Positions 1-9,536 are shown, numbered from the stretch's first letter. The stretch is DNA of 43,703 nucleotides from Candidatus Poseidoniaceae archaeon (GCA_949373075.1 CASIBX010000012.1:1-43703), one strand, 5' to 3'. The notes: generated by a model from the sequence alone, not told the origin. Numbers and translations: made by a program.

Positions 1-647
1 CGATGAACTTTGAAGTCCTCTGCAGAGCATGTACACACATAGCCAAATCCTCCATCGAGCATCTTCTTTGCGTATTCATGGTAGTGCTCCATCCTTTCAC
101 TAGCGATAACAATACGGTGGGCTGGAAATCCACACAACCATTCTTGCTGTATTGGAATTGAATCATATGCTTCCATCATAGGTGGTTTAACCGTAGTGTC
201 AGTGTCATCAAACCTTAGTATCAATTCACCGTCTAAATCTTTGGCATATTCTCCATTGATTACCAGACCTCGTGAGTGCCCAAATGACAACGGCCCGTTA
301 GGGTTTGGAGCGAATCGTAAAATTGGTTTTTGGCCATTCAAATTAGGTAATTCAGGGAGTCCTTCACGTCTTGTCTGAACTTTTCTTTCCAATAATTGGG
401 GAGCCTCATCCTCTAAAATTTTAGTAATAGCATCTAGACCATCGCTAGTAGCCATAGCATTTGCTTGTGATACTGCTTTTGCCACAAGTGGTGCAATAAA
501 CTTCCCAAATTGTCTCAGGTCCGCTCTATTGCCCATTATTCTACTAATCACTGAACCGGCTTGACCTTCACCAGAATATTGCAAGCTGTTTTGCAATGCA
601 AGATGGCGAATTAAGTCAGATGTTGCCTGGTCCGGCTCCCATTCCAT
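1..647 (-). CDS. gltX: Glutamyl-tRNA synthetase, archaeal type (partial, 3' part cut by the window edge)
   Basis: This ORF runs off the left edge, so it is missing from the ORF track. I read about 215 residues from the ATG at 645-647; an in-frame TAA at 666-668 limits the start. Class I synthetase signatures are visible: a HIGH-type motif in FAPNPNGPLSFGHSRG and, shortly after, LILRFDDTDTTVKPP. An N-terminal extension of about 110 residues precedes the catalytic core, as in archaeal/eukaryotic GluRS, which lack the bacterial anticodon-cage domain. The enzyme charges tRNA-Glu, and in archaea often tRNA-Gln too, before amidation. It follows rnhB by 26 bases on the same strand and is probably co-transcribed. 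The KMSKS-like region and anticodon domain lie outside the window. Confidence 0.93.
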   Translation of the reverse strand, partial: MEWEPDQATSDLIRHLALQNSLQYSGEGQAGSVISRIMGNRADLRQFGKFIAPLVAKAVSQANAMATSDGLDAITKILEDEAPQLLERKVQTRREGLPELPNLNGQKPILRFAPNPNGPLSFGHSRGLVINGEYAKDLDGELILRFDDTDTTVKPPMMEAYDSIPIQQEWLCGFPAHRIVIASERMEHYHEYAKKMLDGGFGYVCTCSAEDFKVH

Positions 648-673
648 AACTAGGGCGTGGGGCCTTTAGTTCT

Positions 674-1321
674 TCAAAACAAGGTTCGCTGGCTCGCATT
701 TGGGCGTAGTGGAGGAGTTCCTCCCCATGCGTTTTCAACTGTTTTCCACGACCATCTCAGACAATCATGCGGGGTTTCTCCCTTTACCAATTCGACAACC
801 GCTGCCTTCGTCTTTGGGTCAGATGGGTAGCCGCTACCAATGTCGAATCCTAATTCATTAGATATCTCAGAAACCAGTCTGTCACGAGTTACTTTCGCAA
901 TAATACTGGCCGCACTAACCTCTGGATGATTTTCATCAGCCTTGTGTTCCGCATTGCACTCCTTGCCTGACAATCGTGAAACATTTTTGGCAAATCTTTC
1001 AGCGTTTACATCACAAGCGTCCAGCATAATTTCGCCTTCGGGCATGATGGATAATGCTTCAGCAAATAATTCAACTTCTAGGTTGTTTAGATTATCTGAA
1101 AGATCAATTCTTTCAGGGCTACAAACCACTATCTTGTGAGGCATTTCCTTTAGTATTTCAAAAAGTTCTTCTCTTTTTTTCTTACTCAAATCTTTAGAAT
1201 CCTTTACTCCCAATTCCCTTAATTGAGATTGTGATGTTGAAGCGAATGCACACACTACTAGGGGACCAATTACTGGACCTCTACCTGCTTCATCGACTCC
1301 TATGTTCATTTTACCACTCAC
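674..1321 (-). CDS. rnhB: Ribonuclease HII
   Basis: It removes RNA from RNA:DNA hybrids and misincorporated ribonucleotides. Family signatures are clear: VDEAGRGPVIGPLVV near the N-terminus carries the first Asp-Glu pair, MLDACDV gives the next Asp, and EHKADENHPEVSAASIIAK carries the last catalytic Asp and the conserved SIIAK segment. The length of about 215 residues is normal for archaeal RNase HII. The tracked start is a GTG at 1321 that overlaps the TGA of the upstream gene (GTGA). The internal ATG at 1309 (MNIGVDEAGRG) is the more usual position for this family. It lies between a surface-protein gene and gltX on the minus strand, apparently one transcript. Confidence 0.95.
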   Translation of the reverse strand: MSGKMNIGVDEAGRGPVIGPLVVCAFASTSQSQLRELGVKDSKDLSKKKREELFEILKEMPHKIVVCSPERIDLSDNLNNLEVELFAEALSIMPEGEIMLDACDVNAERFAKNVSRLSGKECNAEHKADENHPEVSAASIIAKVTRDRLVSEISNELGFDIGSGYPSDPKTKAAVVELVKGETPHDCLRWSWKTVENAWGGTPPLRPNASQRTLF

Positions 1322-3702
1322 AAATCAAGGTCATCGAGATCTAGCATCTCTGGAACGTCTTTCTTCCTAGCCACCGTTCTTTCAGTTACAGGAACTATGT
1401 CATCAGGAAGTGCAACATTGGCCATATGTGGTTTGTTAATTTCACCCGATGCAATATCGCTAACTAAACCATCTAATTTGGACCTTGTCGCAACGCTATC
1501 ATGATGGTCAAGAACGGTGTTAGCGGCACCTACCAATCCCGACTCCACAGGCTCCAAACTTGGCTTTGTTTCACCACTTACAGCTTTGAACATTCCAGTG
1601 AAGGCCTCATTCGATACTTGTGGAGATTCAACCGGTTGAGGGACAGGCTGTTTTTTAGTTGCAAATTCAGCCATCCAGTCTCCAGAATTGTCCTCACTCT
1701 TGGGCAGCGGTTTCAACAAGGCCGCTTCTTCCATTCGGATTTGCCTATCCCTAAGTGATTTATTTATCATCAATCCACTCAACATCGCCGCTATAAAAAT
1801 CCATTTCCAAGCCCAAACTAAACTTCCAGCAGTTGCGAAGAAAGTAGTGATTGAATTTACGACTGTGCTTTCATCTTCTGTAGTTTTCTCAACAGCATCA
1901 AACGACGAATTAGCAGAATATGTAAATGGGTTTTCTTCAGCTAGTCGGCTGTGAGCGGTAATGTTAAGATAAAAATCATCATTTGAACCTTGGTCATCAG
2001 GAATATTTGCCCACGCCCTGAATGTGAAGTTTTCACCCATTCCGCAATTGACAATTTCGAAAGACCTTATGTTTTCAACATCTTCTTCATAGACAGAACC
2101 AGTTGGGGGAACAAAACTCATTTCAGTGTAGTAGGATGAAGTCATTCGTATTACTAAACCATCAACAATATTACCTTCATTTCGCATAGTGATGGCTACT
2201 TCCAGTTTACTATTGCTAACTGAACTAACAGTTTCCTCCCATACCCATTCAACAAACGGCGCAGTTTTAGATTCGATAAGAAGCGAGTCGATTACCAAAC
2301 CATCGATTCTATGCAATTCTAGTTTCGCAGATGCTGGGAGATAACCGTCTGCATTTAGAAACGGTGTCAGATTAAGTGGGATATTTGAACTGGTCTCGCC
2401 TTTAGATAATCCAATGATGTCTGGTGTGATCTCAAAGTTCATTCCAGTTTCATCGATTAAGTGTAGGGAATATTCTTCATAATAATTACCATTATTTTCG
2501 ATTTGAATCATCCGTTGACAAGTGGTGTTCAGTTCGACTGACATGCACATGTCTCCCGTAACTGACAAATTCCCACCTCGCTCCCAGTCAATGATTGATG
2601 ATACACTAACCGAATTCGTTCTTTGAGGAAATGCCTGTGGGCTGACAATCAATTCAACTGATAACTGGTCGATATTTTTGTTCGGCGCATCAAACCCGAT
2701 TTCGATTATTCTCGATTCATTAGGCTCTAAAGCTTGGAACTCAAAGGCATTGAACAATGCAACAGTCCAACCATCTTTCTCAATTCTATCATCTGTGACT
2801 CCATCCAGTTGCAAGTAAGCATCGAGGTATGTGTCGATATTTCCATTATTGCGTATTGCTACTTCAATCCTACCAGTTTCACCTGGGTCAATACTCAAAT
2901 TTTGGGTAGTGGAATCAATGGTCATATTATGGAACGTCTGCATTTCGAGTTCGAACGTCCAACTGGAAACTCTTCTGTCGAGGTTTGATTCAGCCTCAAG
3001 ATGGAATGTTGGACCAGTACCGGCTAATGGGGCGCCATTTTGTACAGATGGTGTGATTATCCAAAAGTTGATGAAAATGTCTTCGCCATTGGATAAGTCC
3101 AGTAATACTTCACCGTCACCATTTACATCCTGTACGAATCCATATTCCCAATTAGAATTAGTTTCCATCCTAATTTTTACTAAATCATCAAAGCCTGCAT
3201 TATTGGAAATGTTAACTGCCAAACTTGTGTTTACACTCTGTTGAACATAGAAGGAAGAGCCATCATTTGCCCCAAATGTTAGGCTGGACCAGCGCGAGAC
3301 TAGCGCATCAATTTCGAATGTTTCACTCCATTCCGGAACTTCTTGACATGTGATGTCTAGAGAAAACGGTAATGTCTCATAATCGGAATTTGGAGCCGCA
3401 GTAATATTGATGTTGAATTCTCCTAACCTGCCGGATGCAACTCTGGTCCATTCATCGGGTATTCCCTCGGTTGTTAAGTTGGGATGAGATTGGTTCAATT
3501 CTATTTGGAAATGTCTTTCTGCACCGACTAAATTATGCCAAGCAATTCTGTAAGATACTGTTTCTCCTGGATGGATTATAACTTCCTCATCAATATAAAA
3601 CTCGAAAGGAACTTCTTCAGCGCTGACTTGCATCTGTGGCATTATCATAATGATAACCAGAGCCAATAAGATGCGGCGCATAATTTCTGGACGGGGTTCC
3701 AC
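1318..3702 (-). CDS. Secreted Ig-like/CARDB-type surface protein with C-terminal membrane anchor
   Basis: I do not recognise a specific function. The start is probably the ATG at 3681 (MRRILLALVIIMIMPQMQVSAEE), which begins directly with a signal peptide ending near VSA. About 600 residues of beta-rich sequence follow, with repeated NNGN(I/Y) and 'epGE' motifs (SIDPGETGRIEVAIRNNGN, IENNGNYYEEYSL, MRNEGNIVDG). These are typical of CARDB/NEW3-like Ig modules, and there are many N-glycosylation sequons. A single transmembrane segment (WKWIFIAAMLSGLMIN) is followed by a cytoplasmic tail of about 150 residues ending in acidic LDLDDLDL. The architecture matches other large surface proteins in this window. 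It is the first gene of a minus-strand group with rnhB and gltX, and its stop overlaps the rnhB GTG. Confidence 0.8.
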   Translation of the reverse strand: MEPRPEIMRRILLALVIIMIMPQMQVSAEEVPFEFYIDEEVIIHPGETVSYRIAWHNLVGAERHFQIELNQSHPNLTTEGIPDEWTRVASGRLGEFNINITAAPNSDYETLPFSLDITCQEVPEWSETFEIDALVSRWSSLTFGANDGSSFYVQQSVNTSLAVNISNNAGFDDLVKIRMETNSNWEYGFVQDVNGDGEVLLDLSNGEDIFINFWIITPSVQNGAPLAGTGPTFHLEAESNLDRRVSSWTFELEMQTFHNMTIDSTTQNLSIDPGETGRIEVAIRNNGNIDTYLDAYLQLDGVTDDRIEKDGWTVALFNAFEFQALEPNESRIIEIGFDAPNKNIDQLSVELIVSPQAFPQRTNSVSVSSIIDWERGGNLSVTGDMCMSVELNTTCQRMIQIENNGNYYEEYSLHLIDETGMNFEITPDIIGLSKGETSSNIPLNLTPFLNADGYLPASAKLELHRIDGLVIDSLLIESKTAPFVEWVWEETVSSVSNSKLEVAITMRNEGNIVDGLVIRMTSSYYTEMSFVPPTGSVYEEDVENIRSFEIVNCGMGENFTFRAWANIPDDQGSNDDFYLNITAHSRLAEENPFTYSANSSFDAVEKTTEDESTVVNSITTFFATAGSLVWAWKWIFIAAMLSGLMINKSLRDRQIRMEEAALLKPLPKSEDNSGDWMAEFATKKQPVPQPVESPQVSNEAFTGMFKAVSGETKPSLEPVESGLVGAANTVLDHHDSVATRSKLDGLVSDIASGEINKPHMANVALPDDIVPVTERTVARKKDVPEMLDLDDLDL

Positions 3703-3760
3703 ATTTCAATAGACCGGAACAGATGTTCAATGCCACGATTGTAGCTGTATGTTGCAAAAC

Positions 3761-3777
3761 AAAAGAGTATATACTAA
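3761..3777 (+). promoter_or_regulatory. TATA-box promoter of the fasciclin gene (leaderless transcript likely)
   Basis: The A-rich stretch aaaaga is followed by gtatatac, a good archaeal BRE/TATA combination. The TATA centre lies about 26 bases before the ATG at 3797, which is the usual TATA-to-transcription-start distance. The message would therefore begin at or next to the start codon. No Shine-Dalgarno sequence is visible in front of that ATG, which fits a leaderless transcript. Confidence 0.55.
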
Positions 3778-3796
3778 GCGAATAGCGTTGCGGGCA

Positions 3797-6159
3797 ATGC
3801 AGAGAAAAACTGTTACCATGCTAGTAGCCATACTTATGTTGTCAGCGATACCACTCAATGTGGCTGCCGATGAGAACGATGACATACCGACAAATGCGAT
3901 GCATCCACTGGAGTTCATGACTCCTTGGTCGCAGCACTTGCTCACGCTGATTTAGTGACCACGCTTCAAGGCGATGGACCCTTCACAGTATTCGCTCCAA
4001 CCGATGATGCGTTCACAGCGGCTGGAATCGATTTGTCAACATTTGATACAGATGAAGAAAATGCTACTTTAGCAGATATCTTGCTGTACCATGTTTATTC
4101 TGGAGCAGTCAATGCCGCTGATGTAACAGATGGATTGACTGTAACAATGGTCAATGGTGATGAAGCATCATTCACAGTAACAGATGGTACAGTGATGGTT
4201 GGGGATGCTACTGTAACAACTGCCGATGTAGCTTCATCTAACGGTATTATCCACGTTATCGATACAGTCCTAATGCCTCCTGCAGATGTTGCCCCTCAAG
4301 GTGAGATCTGCTACAACACAGTTACCCACATGATAGTGCCAGGGTCCGATGCTACTGAATGTGAATCTTACATGTATCTCGAAAATTACGAAATGAATGG
4401 TCAAAATGTCACCGGATGTTACAACTCAGTTACTCATCAGGTTACAAATGTAAGTCAAGCAATTTGTGAAGGTTACATGTGGACTCCTGCAGTCGATATT
4501 GCCATGACAGCGATGGCAACTGGAATACACAGTTCATTGGTTGCTGCTCTGTCAAAGGCTGACTTAGTTACAACACTTCAAGGAGATGGACCCTTCACTG
4601 TATTCGCACCAACAGATCAAGCATTCACAGATGCTGGAATCGATTTGGATTCGTTTACTACAGATGAAGAGATTGCAGCATTAGCAGACATATTGCTTTA
4701 TCACGTATATTCGGGGGCAGTCAATGCAGCAGATGTGACAGATGGTTTGACTGTTACAATGGTCAACGGAGATGATGCTTCATTCACCGTAACTGCGGAT
4801 GCGGTAATGGTTGGCGATGCTACTGTCACACTGGCTGACGTACCGGCCAGCAATGGTGTAATCCATGTGATTGACACGGTTTTAATGCCACCTGCTGACT
4901 TAGTTAACGACATTCCAACAATTGCGAGTGGAACTGGAGTTCACACTGCTCTGGTTGCGGCTCTGTCTAAAGCAGATTTGGTAACAACTCTGCAGGGTGA
5001 TGGTCCGTTCACAGTATTTGCACCAACCGACCAAGCATTCACCGATGCAGGGATCGATTTGGATTCATTTACTACAGATGAAGAGATTGCAGCACTAGCA
5101 AATATCTTGCTTTACCATGTTTATTCAGGAGCAGTCAACGCAGCTGACGTAACAGATGGTTTGACAGTTACAATGGTGAATGGGGATGATGCTTCATTCA
5201 CAGTAGCAGATGGAACTGTGATGGTAGGCGATGCAACCGTAACGGCAGCTGATGTAATTGCCAGCAACGGAGTAATTCACGTAATCGATAAGGTGCTAAT
5301 GCCACCAGTAGAGTTAGTCGACATTCCTTCCATTGCGGTTGGAACTGGTGTTCACGATTCACTCGTAGCGGCTCTTACTAAGGCGAACTTAGTTACAACG
5401 CTCCAGGGCGATGGGCCATTCACCGTATTTGCACCAACAGACCAGGCATTTACGGATGCAGGGATCGATTTGGATTCATTTACCACAGATGAAGAGATTG
5501 CAACTCTAGCAGACATACTACTCTTCCACGTTTACTCTGGTGCGGTTAACGCAGCAGATGTGACAGATGGATTAACAGTGACAATGGTTAACGGCGATGA
5601 TGCTTCTTTCACAGTGGCAGATGGTACAGTAATGGTTGGAGATGCAACAGTGACAATTGCAGATGTAATGGCGTCCAATGGAGTAGTCCATGTCATCGAC
5701 AAGGTTCTAATGCCACCTGCAGATGTAATTACCTGTGATGTTACAATCGGTATCTCTTCTGACGGCTATGCATTCTCTCCAGCATCTGTGACAATTCAGG
5801 TTAATCAGACCGTTTGCTGGCAGTGGACTGATGCTGAGATGGCTCACAATGTAAAGGAAGTTGATGGAATGAAGTCTACAACCTATGTTACGGATGGAAT
5901 CACTTCTGGTGCTCCTGGTGTCAATGTCGATTTCAGTCACACATTCACTGAAGATACTGTATTCTACTATGTTTGTGAGCCACACATGTCTCTAGACATG
6001 TTTGGTAAAGTCACTGTCGGTGATGGTGGAATAGTAGATCCAGTTGTCAGTGATGACAAGGAAGAAGAGAACACACCAGGTTTCCTCGGGGTCACAATGA
6101 TTCTGGCTACGCTTGGTGCAGTACTCTACTCTAGGTCAAACCGCGACGAAGAACTGTGA
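3797..6159 (+). CDS. Fasciclin (FAS1 x4) - cupredoxin surface protein with PGF-CTERM-like tail; one frameshift after the signal peptide
   Basis: The ATG at 3797 opens a signal peptide (MQRKTVTMLVAILMLSAIPLNVAADE). The rest of the protein is in another frame (ORF 3925-6159, which opens at an internal TTG). The frame breaks between about 3891 and 3912, where other repeats have a continuous 'AxxTGVHxSLVAAL' and here ATGCATCCACTGGAGTT intervenes. Four FAS1 domains follow (GDGPFTVFAPTDxAF; VIHVIDxVLMPP). Between domains 1 and 2 sits a duplicated Cys motif, CYN(T/S)VTH...CExYM(Y/W). After domain 4 is a plastocyanin-like domain with candidate type 1 copper ligands: His in AHNV and Cys, His, Met in YYVCEPHMSLDM. 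The C-terminus, NTPGFLGVTMILATLGAVLY plus SRSNRDEEL, resembles a PGF-CTERM sorting signal. Adhesion and copper redox roles are inferred. Confidence 0.85.
3912..5725 (+). repeat. Four tandem FAS1-coding repeats, the last three about 410 bp apart
   Basis: Units begin near 3912, 4520, 4931 and 5343 at the TG(V/I)HxxLVAAL motif. Units 2-4 are close to identical in protein and very similar in DNA, which points to recent internal duplication. The first unit is separated from the second by the Cys-rich insert. Such repeats are also a risk for collapsed assembly. Confidence 0.85.
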
Positions 6160-6184
6160 TCTGTAATTAACGGGAAAAGTTGGC

Positions 6185-6213
6185 GCTGCAACTGCCTTCG
6201 TGGTGGTTGCAGC
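6185..6213 (+). terminator. Hairpin after the fasciclin gene
   Basis: GCTGCAAC pairs with GTTGCAGC (8 bp, perfect) around a 13-base loop, 25 bases after the fasciclin stop and before the convergent pheT. No long T-run follows, so termination is inferred from position and symmetry. Confidence 0.4.
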
Positions 6214-6228
6214 TGCCTTCGGTTTCGC

Positions 6229-6244
6229 TGAGACTGTAGTCTCA
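6229..6244 (-). terminator. Inverted repeat containing the pheT stop codon
   Basis: TGAGAC-TGTA-GTCTCA is a perfect 6-bp palindromic stem. The reverse complement of its right end is the TGA stop of pheT. The same arrangement recurs at other gene ends in this window. Confidence 0.4.
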
Positions 6245-7909
6245 ATGAACTGGGTCTTGCATAACACTGGCAAGTAATTGTACATCGATTTGTGCACCAC
6301 TCATTGGTACATTCAAATCGAATGATTCGGAAACGTGTGGGTCGAGTTCCCCACACTCACCGACTGTAGTGCCATTCACAATAATTGATGCTGAGCGTCC
6401 TTCTAGCCATGGTCCGCCTTCGAGTACTTCTAGGGTCCAATCTTGGCATCCTAAGTCTCGCATCAGTGCTTGGATTCTTCCCCTTAGTGATGCAAAACCA
6501 CCTGAGTTCTCAGCTACTAAGAAAGCGAAGCGGTCACGATTTGTATGGTCGATTACCACAGTTCCCAACTCATAAACTCCCTGAGGTAGGTCATGATGCC
6601 TATTTGCCGCCAGTAATCGCAGCAATCCAGGAAGGATATTTTGTCGCAGAATTGTATGTTCAGTAGTTATTGGATTCGTCATACGAGTAATCGCTCCATC
6701 TTTCTTCCATCGCATAGAAGTGAACTGGTCGGAATCGTTTGAAAGTGTCAATGATTGAATTTGAATCAATCCCAGTCCCTGAAGTGCTTCACGTATTCTT
6801 CTACGTAGATGCCCGTCTTGTCTAGGGATTGCGGTTAGTGGGGCTTTAGGAACATCATATGCAAGGTCATCATATCCGTGGCCAATTGCAACTTCTTCAA
6901 CCAGATCAATTGGGTGTAATATGTCGAAACGCCATCTTGGCATTAGAATTGAAAGCACCCCTGACAAGTCTCCCTTGTATTGTCCACCCATTCTTCGAAT
7001 AGCTTCTTCGATTTCATCATCACTAAATGAATTACCAAGTATACCTTCAACCAATTCTCGCTCAACTTTGTGCTCAATTGGAGTTCCATTGAGGCTCCAG
7101 TCTTTTCCTTCACAGGTAGTGACTCTGACCGATTCTACCTGTCCTCCTAATACTGATAATTGTAGGCAAATCAACATCAAAGCAGACTCACAAGCACGCA
7201 AATCAAGCCCTGTAACGTCAATGAATATGTCACGAGTTTTCTCAGTAACTGTAGTGTGGTCCCCGTTGATAATTGGTGGGAAAGATAGCACTGAGTCATT
7301 AGCGTCAAAAATAATTGGAACTTTATCCATTCCATCCAAAAGGTGAGCATAATCAACACCCTTAGGGTGCTTTTCTAGGATTTCATCAATTGTCATTTCA
7401 TCATCCATTGCTAGTGGTATGAATGAATGGCTTCTCTCAACGGCTTCAACTCTAAATGGGGGTTCTAAGGTTGACAGGTCATGAACTCCAATAGAAGCCC
7501 TCTTCCTTCCTCGGCCTAATGCGAAATGCAATTTTTCTTGATGGTCCATCAATCTCTTAATGATGTCTTCATCGAGTTCTAATCCTCTTACCACCGCTCC
7601 GAGAATTACTGGTCGGATATCAGAAAGTTCTGAGGCGACACGCATTGATATTGTACCTGGCTTTACTGCCAAGCGTGGACTTGGAGGCGAGTCGTGTAGG
7701 AATGGCATCATTCCATGAAACAATGTTTCTGGTGAAAGTAAATCTGGGCGGTCAGGGAAAATTTCGATATCGAGTACATCTTCATCACATGTGTCGATAT
7801 CTGTTCCCATCAATGGTAATCTAAATGCTAAATCTTCGACGTCATGAACTCTACCACGTGACTCTACGAGTCGGCGCAAGAGGTTCTGTTTGACGCTGAT
7901 TGTGGGCAT
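6242..7909 (-). CDS. pheT: Phenylalanyl-tRNA synthetase beta subunit (archaeal type)
   Basis: This is the beta subunit of the alpha2-beta2 enzyme that charges tRNA-Phe; it carries the editing and tRNA-binding domains. At 555 residues it matches the shorter archaeal/eukaryotic form without the bacterial N-terminal OB extension. Diagnostic sequence includes VLDIEIFPDRPDLLSPETL near the N-terminus (B1), the B5 region near residues 270-350 (PRWRFDILHPIDLVEEVAIG) and the class II-like core (RMTNPITTEHTILRQNILPGLLRLL). The stop overlaps a short palindrome. It starts 4 bases after the stop of the GXGXG-protein gene on the same strand, so the two are almost certainly one operon. pheS is not in the window. 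Confidence 0.95.
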   Translation of the reverse strand: MPTISVKQNLLRRLVESRGRVHDVEDLAFRLPLMGTDIDTCDEDVLDIEIFPDRPDLLSPETLFHGMMPFLHDSPPSPRLAVKPGTISMRVASELSDIRPVILGAVVRGLELDEDIIKRLMDHQEKLHFALGRGRKRASIGVHDLSTLEPPFRVEAVERSHSFIPLAMDDEMTIDEILEKHPKGVDYAHLLDGMDKVPIIFDANDSVLSFPPIINGDHTTVTEKTRDIFIDVTGLDLRACESALMLICLQLSVLGGQVESVRVTTCEGKDWSLNGTPIEHKVERELVEGILGNSFSDDEIEEAIRRMGGQYKGDLSGVLSILMPRWRFDILHPIDLVEEVAIGHGYDDLAYDVPKAPLTAIPRQDGHLRRRIREALQGLGLIQIQSLTLSNDSDQFTSMRWKKDGAITRMTNPITTEHTILRQNILPGLLRLLAANRHHDLPQGVYELGTVVIDHTNRDRFAFLVAENSGGFASLRGRIQALMRDLGCQDWTLEVLEGGPWLEGRSASIIVNGTTVGECGELDPHVSESFDLNVPMSGAQIDVQLLASVMQDPVH

Positions 7910-7913
7910 TTAA

Positions 7914-9428
7914 TCACCTTGCAAACCAGTGTGGTAATGGCCGGTCATATCCAGCAAGGCGTAGTCCGCTAACAGCCGCAGTATCTTGGTCGCAAGCTCT
8001 GAGGTTTGCTCTGGTAAGGGAGTCTATCGATGCTAATCCTAAACGGTTTAGGTGTGCTGATAACCCTGCGGTAACCTGGGCAATCCATCCTGCTAAATTC
8101 TCATCAGGTGCTGGACAAATTGTGAAACCGATATTCGATGCACACAAAATGGCCAAGTCTTCACTCGTAGCAGCCCATGGTAGCCACAGTGATGCAATAC
8201 AATCATCTTCCAAAGTTGTGGAAGCAGACCTTCCAACCAGTGGTAATGAGGCTGCAGCACATAGTCCGCTACCATCACTTAGTACACTAACTGCTGCATC
8301 TGCACCATGATGCTGTGAATCTGCATGTAGGGAAGCAGATTGTCCAACTCCTCTAATCATCAGGACCTTTGCGATAGGCCCCGCAATACACCTTAGTGCA
8401 ACCAATAATCCATCGATAGCCGCACCATCTAAGCGTGGCAATGAATCCATGTCAATTGCAAACCCTGATGCGGCCGTAACTAGGCTAACAGCATCTGCAA
8501 TATTATCGGAATCAATAATCACGATGTCACAATCCCTTGGATTCTCATTAACTAAGCATGGGTGGAACAAATCATCCTGAACACCGTTTGGAATGTAGGG
8601 TAGTAGTGGTATTGGAAGTGCTAGAGAATCTTCCTTACCGATTAGAGCCACCGTGTCACATGTTGAATGTGCAGGGTTGTGGCTTGTAGTAGCGGGTAGT
8701 AAGGCGATTCCTGAAAGATCTTCACGGCATTGTGCCATAATACCTTCAACCACATCACCATCAGATTCTAGGCAAACAGCATCAGCAGGGATCTGTAAAT
8801 CTTCATCTCCTAGCAATTTGTTGATTTGAGCTAGTTCTGTTTTTTCTAGGGGTCTAAGTGTAACACCAGGTGGTGGCGTAGGACATCTTCCATTGACGAT
8901 TATCCTTCCTCCACCCATGTTGGCACCGGGGTCTCCTCCTACATCGCCATGAACGATGATGTCTCCACCAGTCATGCCTCCGCCAATTCGAATTCCAGCG
9001 TCGCCCCGAATAATCAACAGACCTCCGCTCATTTTGGATCCAGCATCATCGCCTACTCCATCGAGAATAGTAATTCTTCCACTTTTTTGTCCATAGCCGG
9101 CACAAGCACCTGCCGCTCGTTCACAGGTTATTTTGTTGCCATTATTTCCTGCACCCAAGTAAGAACCAACATCACCTTGGTGAGTATATGTTCCACCTTG
9201 GCCAAAGGCGGCAGTAAATGGACCTAAGTAACCTAGACTTCGAACCTTGGAACCTTCCGGCAAATTAGGACAGAGACCTAGTTCACCATCTTTAGGAACA
9301 GGGTCGCCGCTAGTGGTCCAACCAATCCGCAGTACGATGTTTCGCTCTAGGGCTTTTTCCAGTTGTGCAGGAAGCCTAGAATTGATACTCATCGAACTCG
9401 CAACTACGTCATCAATGTCTGCCATCAC
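7914..9428 (-). CDS. GXGXG-domain protein with a glutamate synthase-like C-terminal region
   Basis: Residues about 75-190 form a clear GXGXG beta-helix, as in domain 3 of glutamate synthase and in formylmethanofuran dehydrogenase subunit C: repeating SGRITILDGVGDDAGSKMSGG, GGLLIIRGDAG, GGDIIVHGDVGGDPGANMGGG. The C-terminal 300 residues are harder to place. The very end (LSAHLNRLGLASIDSLTRAN, then LRACDQDTA) and the ADAAVSVLSDGSG segment resemble the FMN/FeS synthase domain of archaeal GltB, but its CRxCHTNTCPVG-type cysteine motif is absent. If that is right, the domain order is reversed relative to canonical GltB and catalysis is doubtful. Formylmethanofuran dehydrogenase itself is unlikely, as no other methanogenesis gene is near. 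It lies 4 bases upstream of pheT, in the same operon. Confidence 0.7.
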   Translation of the reverse strand: MMADIDDVVASSMSINSRLPAQLEKALERNIVLRIGWTTSGDPVPKDGELGLCPNLPEGSKVRSLGYLGPFTAAFGQGGTYTHQGDVGSYLGAGNNGNKITCERAAGACAGYGQKSGRITILDGVGDDAGSKMSGGLLIIRGDAGIRIGGGMTGGDIIVHGDVGGDPGANMGGGRIIVNGRCPTPPPGVTLRPLEKTELAQINKLLGDEDLQIPADAVCLESDGDVVEGIMAQCREDLSGIALLPATTSHNPAHSTCDTVALIGKEDSLALPIPLLPYIPNGVQDDLFHPCLVNENPRDCDIVIIDSDNIADAVSLVTAASGFAIDMDSLPRLDGAAIDGLLVALRCIAGPIAKVLMIRGVGQSASLHADSQHHGADAAVSVLSDGSGLCAAASLPLVGRSASTTLEDDCIASLWLPWAATSEDLAILCASNIGFTICPAPDENLAGWIAQVTAGLSAHLNRLGLASIDSLTRANLRACDQDTAAVSGLRLAGYDRPLPHWFAR

Positions 9429-9536
9429 CCCTGCGGGGTGTGTTCTCTCTCATCAACCGTTTGCCTCTTAGGGACTAAACAAACGCGAAGCAAGGTTCAT
9501 GTGAGGGGCGCGAAGGCACTGCATACAGGGAGCCTC

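Noticed and set aside
2831-3244. Plus-strand ORF of 137 residues
   Set aside because: Antisense to the 794-residue surface protein, with no start signals or domain.
3727-3945. Minus-strand ORF of 72 residues over the fasciclin promoter and signal peptide
   Set aside because: It is the complement of the signal-peptide coding region and carries no recognisable features.
7914-9428. Formylmethanofuran dehydrogenase subunit C (methanogenesis)
   Set aside because: The GXGXG fold is shared, but the long C-terminal region differs and no other methanogenesis gene is present.
9363-9536. N-terminal extension of the GAPDH ORF
   Set aside because: The Rossmann start is at the ATG at 9537; the earlier codons overlap the divergent gene and its promoter.
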